Assembly (NCBI GenBank): GCA_964569385.1 | Contig: CAZMUM010000020.1 | Coordinates: 25,704-89,703, forward strand | DNA length: 64,000 nucleotides | Direction: 5' to 3' | DNA from: JAADHX01 sp964569385 | Lineage (GTDB): Bacteria > Actinomycetota > Acidimicrobiia > Acidimicrobiales > Poriferisodalaceae | Shown here: one piece after another, positions 25,308 to 33,374 of the stretch | Numbering within the stretch: position 1 is the first letter of the stretch | Layout: the number at the start of each line of letters is the position of its first letter | Translations under genes and position numbers: made by a program | Notes under the pieces: model-generated | Told to the model about the DNA's origin: nothing | What the model saw: only the letters and a program-made list of their open reading frames with translations | The model's database searches: none

Positions 25308-26851
25308 AAGCAACCGCCAAAGGTCCACCGGCGCTCATCTCGTCACGCACTGGTGGCCGTTTCGAGAGCGGCACCATTCACGTGATTGGCATCGCCCTCC
25401 TACTGGTGTCTGTCGGGATGCTTGTCTCGGCGCTTGTCGCATTCATCGATGGCGGCTCCGATCGAGGAACAGATGTGCGGGCCATGTTGGGATCGGCCGC
25501 AGTGTCAGCATCGATCGGGTTCGTGGCCTGGTGGAGCACCGCTGTGCCCAAGAGACAACGAGCCTCTATGGCATTTTCGGCCGTCACCTGGTCATGGGTG
25601 TCGGTTTCGCTTATAGGTGCTTTGCCCTTCCTGTTCTCGGGCACGTTCGATTGGGCTCATGCCGATAACGCGATCTTCGAATCTGTCTCGGGGTTTACGA
25701 CCACTGGCTCGACCGTGATCCAAGACCTCGACTCAGTGCCCAAGGGCGTCAGGTTCTTCAGGCAGATGACCCAGTGGTTTGGGGGGATGGGCCTGATCGT
25801 TCTGGCGGTCGCGGTGCTACCGGCGTTGAAGGTTGGTGGTCTCGAACTGATCGCAGCCGAAACTCCTGGCCCGAGGCCGGATCGACTGACCCCGCAGGTA
25901 CGCGAAACGGCCAGGCGCCTATGGCTGCTTTACGGAGCAGTTACGGTTGCTATAACTGTGGCGCTGATGCTGTTCGGCGGCATGGATCTATACGACGGTT
26001 TAGCACATGCTTTTACTACGGCCTCGACGGGAGGGTTCTCGCCCTATGGTGCCTCGGCGGGGTATTTCGATAGCGCTGCGGTCGAGATCGTGCTGATCAT
26101 CGGCATGCTCGTGTGCGGTGCAAGTTTTTCGTGGCACTGGCAAGCAGTACGAGGCAACCCTGGTGTGTATCTGCGGGTCAGTGAGTTCCGCGTATACCTC
26201 GCGTTGTTTGTCGGTGCTACGGCCCTGCTGTTCGCGGTTAACAGCGAACTGGGCGATTCGGCTGGGCGCACCTTGAGAGATGCGGCATTTAACGTCGCTA
26301 CGGTTCTCACCAGCACGGGTTTCGGAACCGCCGACTACACGGAATGGGGTCCGCCAGCTCAAGTATTGCTGCTGCTGATAATGATCCCCGCCGGTACTAC
26401 CGGTTCGACGTCTGGCGGAATCAAGACACTTAGGCTGCAGGTGATTGCCAAGTTTGCCGCACGCGAGGTATCTAGGGCCAGGCATCCCCGAGCCATTCGC
26501 ACTATCCGGCTGGGAAACACTGTTGTTTCCGACGATGTTGTGAACCGAACCATTGGGTTCGTTCTGCTCTATCTTTGCGCCACCCTCGTCGGCGGAGCGT
26601 TGGTTACCGCACTGGGCGCCGATCCTGTAACCGGATTCTCAGCGGCCGTATCGGCCACCGGAAACATCGGGCCGGCGCTTGGTGACGCTGGCCCAGCATC
26701 GACCTTCTTGGAACTACCGCGAGCGTCGAGGCCGGTTCTTATGTTCCTGATGCTGTTCGGCCGCCTCGAGGTCTTCCCGACCGTGCTTGCCATCGTCGGC
26801 CTCATGTCGCACCGAAAACGCATCCCGCTGCATCCCCTGCGCCCTCATTAG
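25304..26851 (+). CDS. trkH: Trk potassium uptake channel subunit
   Basis: 515 residues from ATG 25304, overlapping the upstream stop; the frame stays open upstream but that part has no conserved sequence. All four filter loops look canonical: SGFTTTGSTV, ASTGGFSPYG, TSTGFGTADY and SATGNIGPALG. MIPAGTTGSTSGGIKTLRL at the M2C/D region matches TrkH. It moves K+ across the cytoplasmic membrane under TrkA control. Coupled to the degenerate paralogue, so the two are likely made in similar amounts and could form a heterodimer (inference). Confidence 0.93.
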   Translation: MKATAKGPPALISSRTGGRFESGTIHVIGIALLLVSVGMLVSALVAFIDGGSDRGTDVRAMLGSAAVSASIGFVAWWSTAVPKRQRASMAFSAVTWSWVSVSLIGALPFLFSGTFDWAHADNAIFESVSGFTTTGSTVIQDLDSVPKGVRFFRQMTQWFGGMGLIVLAVAVLPALKVGGLELIAAETPGPRPDRLTPQVRETARRLWLLYGAVTVAITVALMLFGGMDLYDGLAHAFTTASTGGFSPYGASAGYFDSAAVEIVLIIGMLVCGASFSWHWQAVRGNPGVYLRVSEFRVYLALFVGATALLFAVNSELGDSAGRTLRDAAFNVATVLTSTGFGTADYTEWGPPAQVLLLLIMIPAGTTGSTSGGIKTLRLQVIAKFAAREVSRARHPRAIRTIRLGNTVVSDDVVNRTIGFVLLYLCATLVGGALVTALGADPVTGFSAAVSATGNIGPALGDAGPASTFLELPRASRPVLMFLMLFGRLEVFPTVLAIVGLMSHRKRIPLHPLRPH

Positions 26852-26903
26852 CCGCTTTGGGTGGTGTTTGGGTACCGTGGCGGTGGACGATTGGCACCGA
26901 AAG

Positions 26904-27542
26904 TTAGGGGGCGAGGTTTAAGAAGTCGGCGTTGGTTAGCGGTACTGGAACACCGTCGGCGTCGAGTTGCTGGACTTCGCCCTCACCGTTGGCGACGGGC
27001 TGGAAGACTTCGTTTCGTTGGAAAAGGACACCAGAGACGCCTTCGAAGTCCATGCCGGTAAACACAAGTTGAGCGATGGCCTCAACACGAAGTTCGCCCT
27101 CGACGCCGAGGAATGAAGATGCCTCGGGGTCGAGATCATCGATGAAGTTGAGCACCAAAACGCTTCGATCACTGATCAACTCCCTCGTCTCAGCTACTAG
27201 ATCGGGGCCGAGGCGACTCTCGATGCTGAGTGCTCGTTCGTCCTCGTCCGGGCCGGCCAGGAGGGTGTCGATGAGCTGCTGAACGGTGATGTTGTCGGCT
27301 AGTTCCCGAGTACGAGGTGTGACGCGACCGTCAAGGATGAAGAACACCCGATGGAAACGTGCGCCTTCGGCGTCTGGCACGGTGGTCGAGGTGGTAGTGG
27401 TGGGGTTGAGGTCGAATTCGGCAGGTAGAGCGACAGGGATTGGATCGTCATCGATTGGTACACCGCACGCTCCGAGTAACAGGAGTCCGGCTATGAGAGT
27501 TGCACCAGCTCTGATCGACTTCGCTGCCCGGGAGCGGTTCAT
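26904..27542 (-). CDS. GerMN-domain lipoprotein (short LpqB-like)
   Basis: ~212 residues from ATG 27542, overlapping the kinase stop (ATGA). Signal peptide with lipobox LLLLGAC (Cys ~27), a Thr/Val-rich linker (NPTTTTSTTV), then a GerMN domain: HRVFFILDGRVTPRTRELAD, VQQLIDTLLAGPDEDER and VLVLNFIDDL. Position after a response regulator/kinase pair matches mtrA-mtrB-lpqB, but LpqB is normally ~580 residues with a C-terminal propeller that is missing here. Likely extracytoplasmic modulator of the kinase (inference). Confidence 0.8.
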   Translation of the reverse strand: MNRSRAAKSIRAGATLIAGLLLLGACGVPIDDDPIPVALPAEFDLNPTTTTSTTVPDAEGARFHRVFFILDGRVTPRTRELADNITVQQLIDTLLAGPDEDERALSIESRLGPDLVAETRELISDRSVLVLNFIDDLDPEASSFLGVEGELRVEAIAQLVFTGMDFEGVSGVLFQRNEVFQPVANGEGEVQQLDADGVPVPLTNADFLNLAP

Positions 27543-28933
27543 TGTTCGCGGCTCCGTGGCAGTTCCACCACGAACCGAGCGCCTTGGTGCTCCGGTACTT
27601 CCTCGACCCATACTCGGCCATGGTGCAGCCGCACATGTTCGGCTACTAGGGCCAGCCCGAGCCCGGCTCCACCACCGGTTCCGCGCCGGCGGGCCGCGAC
27701 ACCGCGGGCGAAACGGTCGAACACCAGGCGTCGTTCGTTCTCAGGGATTCCTGGCCCGGCATCGTCGATTGTCAGCCGAATGTGATCTTCGCTACCGCCA
27801 AGCACGATTCGGACCGGGCCATCAGCGTATTTGTCGGCGTTCTCCAACAGATTTGATACGACCTGAAACAGTCGTCGCTTGTCGCCGAGAATCACCGGAC
27901 TATTGAGCGATTTCATGACTTGCACGTCGATGTCGACGTGACCCGTTGCGACCCGTACGTGCCTCAGAAGTTCGACGATGTCGATGGAGTCGAACGAAGC
28001 ATCGATCGAACCGGCATCGGAACGTGAGATCTCGAGCAGGTCTTCGACGAGGCGTTGAAACCGGGTGACATCTTCTGACAACAACGACAAAGCAGCGCCT
28101 GAACGCTCGGACAGTTCGTCCTTCCTTGCGTCGAGAACGTCGACTGAGGCTCGTAGCGTCATTAGGGGTGATCTGAGCTCGTGGCTGACATCGCTGGCGA
28201 ACCTGGCATCGCGTTCGATCCTGGTTTCGAGCGCGCTAGCCATGTCGTTGAACGATCCGACGAAGGCATCGAGGTCAGGGTCGCCGCGCTCGTCGATACG
28301 CGTGGCGAGGTCGCCAGCGGCGATCGACAAGGCCGCCTCGCTAACGGTTGCCAACGGGCGCAGCGCCCTACTGCTGGCCCATGCGCCAAGCAAAACCGCT
28401 ATAACAGTGGCACCGATAGACGCCGCCGCGAGCGTTGTACGTAGTGATGACAGGTTGCTTTCGATCTCGCTTAGGGTCACTATTTCGAAGTAGCTGACGG
28501 CAGTTTCGCCAACCTGAATTCCGATTGCCAGCGAGTGGTTGCCGTTACGCGAGTAGCGCATGCTGTACGCACCCTCACCGGTTGCGACCTGCTCAATCAG
28601 TTCTGGGGGTAGGTCCTCTGAGGCCAAGCGGGGAGCGACCCACAGATTATCGTTGTCGGGGATGCGAGCTATAGGCGATCCGCCTGCAACCTGGGGAAGG
28701 TTGTCGAGGATGTCGCCGAACGAGGCACCCTCAGTTAACGACGCGGTGCGCACGAACGATGCGTTGTTGAAGAACTGTCGCTCGACGGCCTCGGCCCGCT
28801 GGTCGAGGCTCGTGGTGCGGGTAACGCTGTAAGCGGTGAGCGAAAGTAACGCTGACACGATCAGCCCGCCAAGACCAAAAGCAAAGGCGATTCGTGCACG
28901 TAGCCCAAGCCCAAGTCGTAAGAAACTCAACAC
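27539..28933 (-). CDS. Sensor histidine kinase, MtrB-like position
   Basis: 464 residues. TM1 (~17-35), an extracytoplasmic domain of ~130 residues, TM2 (~170-190), HAMP (~190-240), HisKA with DVSHELRSPLMTLRASVDVL, then HATPase with N box VVSNLLENADKYADG, DDAGPGIPENERRLVFDRF and GAGLGLALVAEHVRLHHG. It is the partner of the OmpR-type regulator immediately upstream. In the actinobacterial MtrAB system the pair controls cell wall and division genes; here that is inferred from gene order and the GerMN lipoprotein. Confidence 0.92.
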   Translation of the reverse strand: MLSFLRLGLGLRARIAFAFGLGGLIVSALLSLTAYSVTRTTSLDQRAEAVERQFFNNASFVRTASLTEGASFGDILDNLPQVAGGSPIARIPDNDNLWVAPRLASEDLPPELIEQVATGEGAYSMRYSRNGNHSLAIGIQVGETAVSYFEIVTLSEIESNLSSLRTTLAAASIGATVIAVLLGAWASSRALRPLATVSEAALSIAAGDLATRIDERGDPDLDAFVGSFNDMASALETRIERDARFASDVSHELRSPLMTLRASVDVLDARKDELSERSGAALSLLSEDVTRFQRLVEDLLEISRSDAGSIDASFDSIDIVELLRHVRVATGHVDIDVQVMKSLNSPVILGDKRRLFQVVSNLLENADKYADGPVRIVLGGSEDHIRLTIDDAGPGIPENERRLVFDRFARGVAARRRGTGGGAGLGLALVAEHVRLHHGRVWVEEVPEHQGARFVVELPRSREQ

Positions 28934-28957
28934 GTCAGAAGCTCAACATTGGTCAGC

Positions 28958-29638
28958 TCAGGACTGAATCTTGTACCCCATGCCGCGCACGGTGACTACA
29001 TGACGAGGGTGGGCCGGGTCGGCCTCAATCTTGGTGCGCAACCGGCGAACGTGAACATCGACCAGGCGACCATCGCCGAAATAGTCGTAACCCCAGACCT
29101 TTTCGAGCAAGGTCTCCCGTGAGAACACTTTGCCTGGGCTCGACGCCAACTCACACAACAGGCGGAACTCGGTTTTGGTTAGGTGAACCTCTTCACCAGC
29201 TCGTTTGACAACTCCCTGCTCGGCGGCAATCTCAAGATCGCCGATGCGCACGGTGGACGCATCGGAGGTCACCGGACGGTTGCGGCGCAGAAGCGCTCGA
29301 ATTCGGGCCGACAGTTCTTTCGGTGCGAACGGTTTTGTTAGATAGTCGTCGGCGCCGGCTTCGAGGCCAGCCACAACGTCATGGGTGTCGTCGCGAGCGG
29401 TGACCATGATGATGGGTACGTCGCTGTTTCGACGAAGGGTGCGGCATAACTCGAAGCCATCGATGCCAGGAAGCATGATGTCGATGAGCACCACGTCGGT
29501 TTCGCCGCGACTGAATTGCTCGATCGCAGACTCGCCGCTGTCGGCTTCATCGACCACCCAGCCCTCGTCTTCTAGAGCGAAGCGGACTGCTGTTCTGATG
29601 CGTTCGTCGTCTTCGACGGTCAAGATGCGTGTACCCAC
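28958..29638 (-). CDS. OmpR/PhoB-type response regulator, MtrA-like
   Basis: 226 residues, GTG start. Receiver: ILTVEDDERIRTA (acidic pair), VVLIDIMLPGIDGFELCRTL (phospho-Asp), VTARDD, YLTKPFAPKEL (Lys). Winged helix: EVHLTKTEFRLLCELASSPGKVFSRE and VDVHVRRLRTKIEADP with the recognition helix, then TVRGMGYKI. It starts 9 nt after the phosphatase stop. A CATGAT hexamer 7 nt before the GTG, inside the end of the previous gene, may be an internal leaderless promoter. Confidence 0.93.
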   Translation of the reverse strand: MGTRILTVEDDERIRTAVRFALEDEGWVVDEADSGESAIEQFSRGETDVVLIDIMLPGIDGFELCRTLRRNSDVPIIMVTARDDTHDVVAGLEAGADDYLTKPFAPKELSARIRALLRRNRPVTSDASTVRIGDLEIAAEQGVVKRAGEEVHLTKTEFRLLCELASSPGKVFSRETLLEKVWGYDYFGDGRLVDVHVRRLRTKIEADPAHPRHVVTVRGMGYKIQS

Positions 29639-29646
29639 AGATCAGA

Positions 29647-30477
29647 TCATGACCTATTTTGGGGTGTAGGGGTCGGCATACCCGCCTTTGACTCTGCTCG
29701 CGTGATCATCGAATCAAGCATCTCGAACACGGCTGGTCCCGATGCGAGCACGCGTTTGGCGCTCTCGTCATAGGTCGCGATACCACCGGCTTCTGACACG
29801 ATCAGCATCCCCGCGGCGACATCCCAAGGGTGCGGGCCCGTTTCGTAGTAGCCGTCGACTCGGCCCGCGGCCAAGTGGCACAGGTCGAGGGCGGCTGACC
29901 CGGCCCGGCGGATATCGCGCACGTTGGGCAGGATCTCCGCGAGAACTTGGCCTTGGCGGGCGCGAACATCGCGGTCGTATCCGAACCCAGTCGCCAGTAG
30001 GAGGACATCGGTCGAACTGACGTTGTTGACCTCTATTGGTTCGCCGTCAGCGAACGCGCCTCCGCCGAGTACAGCTGAGTACACAACATCGCTAGCGGTG
30101 TCGTGAACAACCGCAGCCACCGTGACGCCGTGGCTGCGTACCCCAATCGACGCTGCGTATTGAGGGAAGCCGTAGACGAAGTTGACGGTGCCGTCGAGCG
30201 GGTCGATGATCCACTCGACGCCCGATGTCCCGCGAACGTTGGTGCCCTCTTCGCCCAGAATTGCGTCGTGAGGGCGATGGTGCCTGATGCCTTCGACGAT
30301 TAGAGCTTCGCTGTCGCGGTCGACTTCGGTAACCGGATCGGTGGCGGTCGACTTGGAATCGACCACACCTGAGTTCCCTTGACGGTGACGGACAGCGGCC
30401 TGGGCAGCTAGGTCGACGGCAATCGTGAGCAAGTCTCTGACTGTCTGGGAGGTGTGATCGGGGTGGGGGTCGTTCAT
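29647..30477 (-). CDS. Inositol-monophosphatase family enzyme
   Basis: 276 residues. Li-sensitive phosphatase motifs: VTEVDRDSEALI, LGEEGT (metal Glu), WIIDPLDGTVNFVYGFP (metal-binding DPxDGT) and PHPWDVAAGMLIVSEAGG at the C-terminus. It hydrolyses inositol 1-phosphate or a related sugar phosphate. In actinobacteria this could serve phosphatidylinositol synthesis, consistent with the PimB-like enzyme at 5.2 kb (inference). First intact gene of the block with the two-component system. Confidence 0.92.
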   Translation of the reverse strand: MNDPHPDHTSQTVRDLLTIAVDLAAQAAVRHRQGNSGVVDSKSTATDPVTEVDRDSEALIVEGIRHHRPHDAILGEEGTNVRGTSGVEWIIDPLDGTVNFVYGFPQYAASIGVRSHGVTVAAVVHDTASDVVYSAVLGGGAFADGEPIEVNNVSSTDVLLLATGFGYDRDVRARQGQVLAEILPNVRDIRRAGSAALDLCHLAAGRVDGYYETGPHPWDVAAGMLIVSEAGGIATYDESAKRVLASGPAVFEMLDSMITRAESKAGMPTPTPQNRS

Positions 30478-30504
30478 TGGGCCTCGGTGGGAGGTTCTGT
30501 TGAT

Positions 30505-30882
30505 CTACCGACGGTGTCGGATCGACGCTTGCTGATTCCACTCGGCCATGGCTCGAAGGGTGAGCACCGCGATCACGGCCACACCGCCCGCGGCTAGAAG
30601 GGCCCCGGCTACCGCGCCGATTGTGGCCGGGGTACCACAGTCGCCGGTGCATTGAAGGTCGGTGACGGCCCAGCCAACAAGACCGCCGCACACACCAGCG
30701 ACGATTACCGCGGCGAAGGCAAGAGCGCGGGCCAGCGTCGACGGAAGCGCGGTGGGGGCGAGGCTGGTATCAGGTAGTTGAACAGTGGCCAGATCGACCG
30801 GTTCGACCACCGTTGGGTGCGAGGTTGGCGACTCTGTTGAAGGCGGTTCCATCGAAGGCAGTTCCATTGAAGGCGGTTCCAT
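30505..30882 (-). CDS. Small membrane protein with repetitive N-terminus
   Basis: 125 residues from ATG 30882. The N-terminus repeats MEPPS/MELPS/MEPPS (15-bp units), followed by a Thr/Pro-rich stretch and two membrane helices (ARALAFAAVIVAGVCGGLVG and ATIGAVAGALLAAGGVAVIA). The same frame stays open upstream of this ATG through another 15-bp repeat that would read HYDAT-HYDAT-QYDRH, so the real start may lie further upstream or the repeat may be leader. Function unknown; 27 bp ahead of the phosphatase gene. Confidence 0.6.
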   Translation of the reverse strand: MEPPSMELPSMEPPSTESPTSHPTVVEPVDLATVQLPDTSLAPTALPSTLARALAFAAVIVAGVCGGLVGWAVTDLQCTGDCGTPATIGAVAGALLAAGGVAVIAVLTLRAMAEWNQQASIRHRR

Positions 30883-30897
30883 GTTGTGGATGTGTCG

Positions 30898-30942
30898 ATC
30901 GTATTGGGTCGCATCGTAGTGGGTTGCATCGTAATGGTCTGG
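30898..30942. repeat. Three 15-bp tandem repeats
   Basis: ATCGTATTGGGTCGC (30898), ATCGTAGTGGGTTGC (30913) and ATCGTAATGGTCTGG (30928). In the minus-strand frame of the small membrane protein they encode a 5-residue period (YDATH-like). They lie in the 112-bp space shared with the divergent NUDIX gene. Confidence 0.7.
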
Positions 30943-30994
30943 CCGTATTGGATCTACTGGGGCAAACCGGCTGGGCGATGGCAGACTGAGCGTC

Positions 30995-31486
30995 GTGAAG
31001 CGATGGCAGGTTGCCGGAGGCGTCCTCGAACATGACGGCCGTGTGTTGCTGGTGGAGAACCAGCGACGCGGTGGCGCGTCAGACTGGAGCCCGCCTGGCG
31101 GCGTGGTCGATCCGGGCGAGACGTTGCTCAGCGCCCTCAGCCGCGAGGTCGTCGAGGAAACCGGGCTAACGGTAAGCGTCTGGGAACGCCACCTTTACTG
31201 TGTCACCGTCGAGGCCCCCGACATGGAGTGGACGATGTCGGCCGACATCCACCTAGCAGCGTCGCATTCGGGCGAGATTGCCATCGATGATCCCGACCAG
31301 ATAGTCACCCAGGCTCGGTGGGTCGATCGGTCCGAGTCGGCCCAACTTATGGAAGCGTCGCCTCAATGGCTACGCGAGCCGTTCTCGGCGTGGGTCGACG
31401 ATCCATGGTCCACGGGCACCCGGAGGTTTCGATATCGGGTCACCGGAACCGACCGAGCGTCCTTCCGTGTCAACCGCACCGACTGA
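30995..31486 (+). CDS. NUDIX hydrolase
   Basis: 163 residues, GTG start. Complete NUDIX box: GGVVDPGETLLSALSREVV followed by EETGL, with the catalytic Glu residues in place. The family cleaves nucleoside diphosphates linked to another moiety; substrate not evident. A CAGACT hexamer 7 nt before the GTG fits a leaderless start. dinB follows after 2 nt, so the two are co-transcribed. A nucleotide-pool sanitising role next to a translesion polymerase would fit but is inference. Confidence 0.9.
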   Translation: MKRWQVAGGVLEHDGRVLLVENQRRGGASDWSPPGGVVDPGETLLSALSREVVEETGLTVSVWERHLYCVTVEAPDMEWTMSADIHLAASHSGEIAIDDPDQIVTQARWVDRSESAQLMEASPQWLREPFSAWVDDPWSTGTRRFRYRVTGTDRASFRVNRTD

Positions 31487-31488
31487 AC

Positions 31489-32859
31489 ATGGGTGGCCCC
31501 AGATCGCACCAGCCCGAGGCGGCGAGCATGCAACAGCGCGCCCACGAAGTAGGAGCAGACGAAAAGCGGCTGCGGGTTCTGCACCTCGACATCGATGCGT
31601 TCTTCGTCGCGGTTGAAGTACTTCGCGACCCGTCACTTCGTGGGCTTCCCGTCATCGTTGGCGGTACCGGCAAGCGGGGTGTCGTAGCCGCTGCTTCATA
31701 TGAGGCCAGGGCCTATGGCGTGCACTCGGCCATGCCCACAGCAATCGCTCGCAAGCGGTGTCCGAAGGCAATATTCCTTCACGGCGACCACGGCCGATAC
31801 GGCGAGGTTTCGGCCCAACTGCACGAGTTGTTTCGCACGGTTACACCCATCATCGAACCGATAGCGCTCGATGAGGCCTTTCTCGATATTGGGGGAGCGT
31901 TTCGGTTGTTCGGTGATGGCGCTGCCATCGCGACAACGCTCAGGAATCGAATCCTTGACGAGTTGGGCCTGGCCTCTTCGGTTGGCGTGGCTAGAAACAA
32001 ACTTTTGGCCAAGCTGGCGTCTGAGGCCGCCAAACCTAAAGCTAACCGAGGTGGTACTCGCCCCGGTCGGGGGGTAGTGGTCGTCGCTGTCGAAGACGAG
32101 CTCGACTTTCTTCACGCGCACCCGATCCGTGGTCTCTGGGGTGTTGGGCCAAAGACTCATGAGCGGCTCGCGGCCATCGGTGTTCACACCATTGGAGATT
32201 TAGCGAAGATTCCGGTCGATGCGTTGTGTACGACGCTCGGCCGAACGTCGGGGCGGCATCTGTCACAGCTTGCCATGGGGATCGATGACCGACCGGTCGT
32301 TTCTGGCCGTGGTGCCAAGTCGATTAGCCACGAGCAGACGTTTCCCACAGATCATCACGATCTCGATGCGCTTCACGGTGTCGTGGTACGTCTGGCCGAC
32401 GCCGTGTCGACCCGAGTTCGAGCAGCATCGCTCGCGGCATCGACGGTGCAGATCAAGCTGCGGTTTGGCGACTTCCAGACCATCACAAGGTCGGTAACAC
32501 CCGAGGGCGAACTCACCACCGCTACACAGTTCATCAAGGCCGCGTCGGCCTTACTGAACGACCCGGAACTAGTTGCCGCGATCGAAGAACGAGGCGTCCG
32601 TCTCCTTGGGCTTGGTGCTGCCAACCTGGCTTCGCCTGTTGGCCTTCAGCTGAGCTTCGATGCCCAACTCGACGTGACGAGCAACGTCTCGTCGACTGTT
32701 AGGGGCGGCAGCGATGCCGACTGGGCCGAGGTCACCGAAACCCTCGATGACATCCGAGCCCGATTTGGGGACGCTGCCATTGGACCCGGCCGTCTGGTTA
32801 ACACCCGAGAGCCTGGGCCAGGACGCGAACTCTGGGGACCAGAAGCCGACAAGCGATAG
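31489..32859 (+). CDS. dinB: DNA polymerase IV (Y family)
   Basis: 456 residues from ATG 31489 (2 nt after the NUDIX stop); ATG 31528 is an alternative. Palm/fingers: RVLHLDIDAFFVAVEVLRDP with the catalytic Asp, AASYEARAYGVHSAMP, and LDEAFLDIGG with the second catalytic Asp/Glu pair. Thumb HhH: GLWGVGPKTHERLAAIGVHTIG. Little-finger: FGDFQTITRSVT. A translesion polymerase for damage bypass. The C-terminal tail is unconserved and I see no obvious clamp-binding motif. No LexA box seen upstream. Confidence 0.93.
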   Translation: MGGPRSHQPEAASMQQRAHEVGADEKRLRVLHLDIDAFFVAVEVLRDPSLRGLPVIVGGTGKRGVVAAASYEARAYGVHSAMPTAIARKRCPKAIFLHGDHGRYGEVSAQLHELFRTVTPIIEPIALDEAFLDIGGAFRLFGDGAAIATTLRNRILDELGLASSVGVARNKLLAKLASEAAKPKANRGGTRPGRGVVVVAVEDELDFLHAHPIRGLWGVGPKTHERLAAIGVHTIGDLAKIPVDALCTTLGRTSGRHLSQLAMGIDDRPVVSGRGAKSISHEQTFPTDHHDLDALHGVVVRLADAVSTRVRAASLAASTVQIKLRFGDFQTITRSVTPEGELTTATQFIKAASALLNDPELVAAIEERGVRLLGLGAANLASPVGLQLSFDAQLDVTSNVSSTVRGGSDADWAEVTETLDDIRARFGDAAIGPGRLVNTREPGPGRELWGPEADKR

Positions 32860-32923
32860 TGGGAATCGGCGGAGCCCGCGCGTGGTTCTGACGTCTAGCT
32901 GTGACAGACTATTGATTCCAGCG

Positions 32924-32951
32924 TTGCTGTGACCGATTGATGAGGCATAAT
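32924..32951 (+). promoter_or_regulatory. Promoter candidate for the DUF3040 gene
   Basis: TTGCTG (32924-32929), 16-bp spacer, CATAAT (32946-32951). The ATG is 37 nt downstream with GAAGGG as a weak Shine-Dalgarno, so this transcript would have a leader. Confidence 0.4.
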
Positions 32952-32987
32952 GTGTGCCGTCCGTGAACTGAACGAAGGGTTGGCTTA

Positions 32988-33374
32988 ATGCCGCTCTCTG
33001 AAAATGAACAACGGATCCTCCAGGAGATCGAACAGGACTTCTATGAGTCCGATCCCGACTTCGCCCGCGAAGTCGGCGAAACGACGTTGTATCGACACTC
33101 CTGGCGCACCATCAAGTGGGCTCTTTTCGGAGTAGTTGTCGGCGTGGGCCTGCTGATAGCGGCCTTATCTTTTCACTTCGTGTTGTCGTTCGTCGGGTTC
33201 CTTCTCATATTTGGCTCGGTCATCATCATCGAACGCAATGCCCGCAAGCTGGGGCGGGCCGGTTTGGCTCAGGTCACCGGCAACATAAGGGCCACTAGCG
33301 TCCGCGACGTGGTCGGCGGCATTGGTGACAAGGCCCGTCAACGCCGCAACGACAAAGACGGCAAAGACTCTTAG
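32988..33374 (+). CDS. DUF3040 membrane protein
   Basis: 128 residues. Starts MPLSENEQRILQEIEQDFYESDP, the hallmark of actinobacterial DUF3040, followed by two membrane helices (WALFGVVVGVGLLIAALSF and LSFVGFLLIFGSVIII) and a basic cytoplasmic tail. In many actinobacteria it lies between dinB and the division/cell-wall cluster, as it does here after dinB; no mraZ follows. Function unknown. Its stop overlaps the end of the convergent TgpA gene. Confidence 0.9.
   Translation: MPLSENEQRILQEIEQDFYESDPDFAREVGETTLYRHSWRTIKWALFGVVVGVGLLIAALSFHFVLSFVGFLLIFGSVIIIERNARKLGRAGLAQVTGNIRATSVRDVVGGIGDKARQRRNDKDGKDS

Noticed and set aside
30898..30942. Short tandem repeats considered as a CRISPR array
   Set aside because: Units are 15 bp with no spacers and no cas genes nearby.
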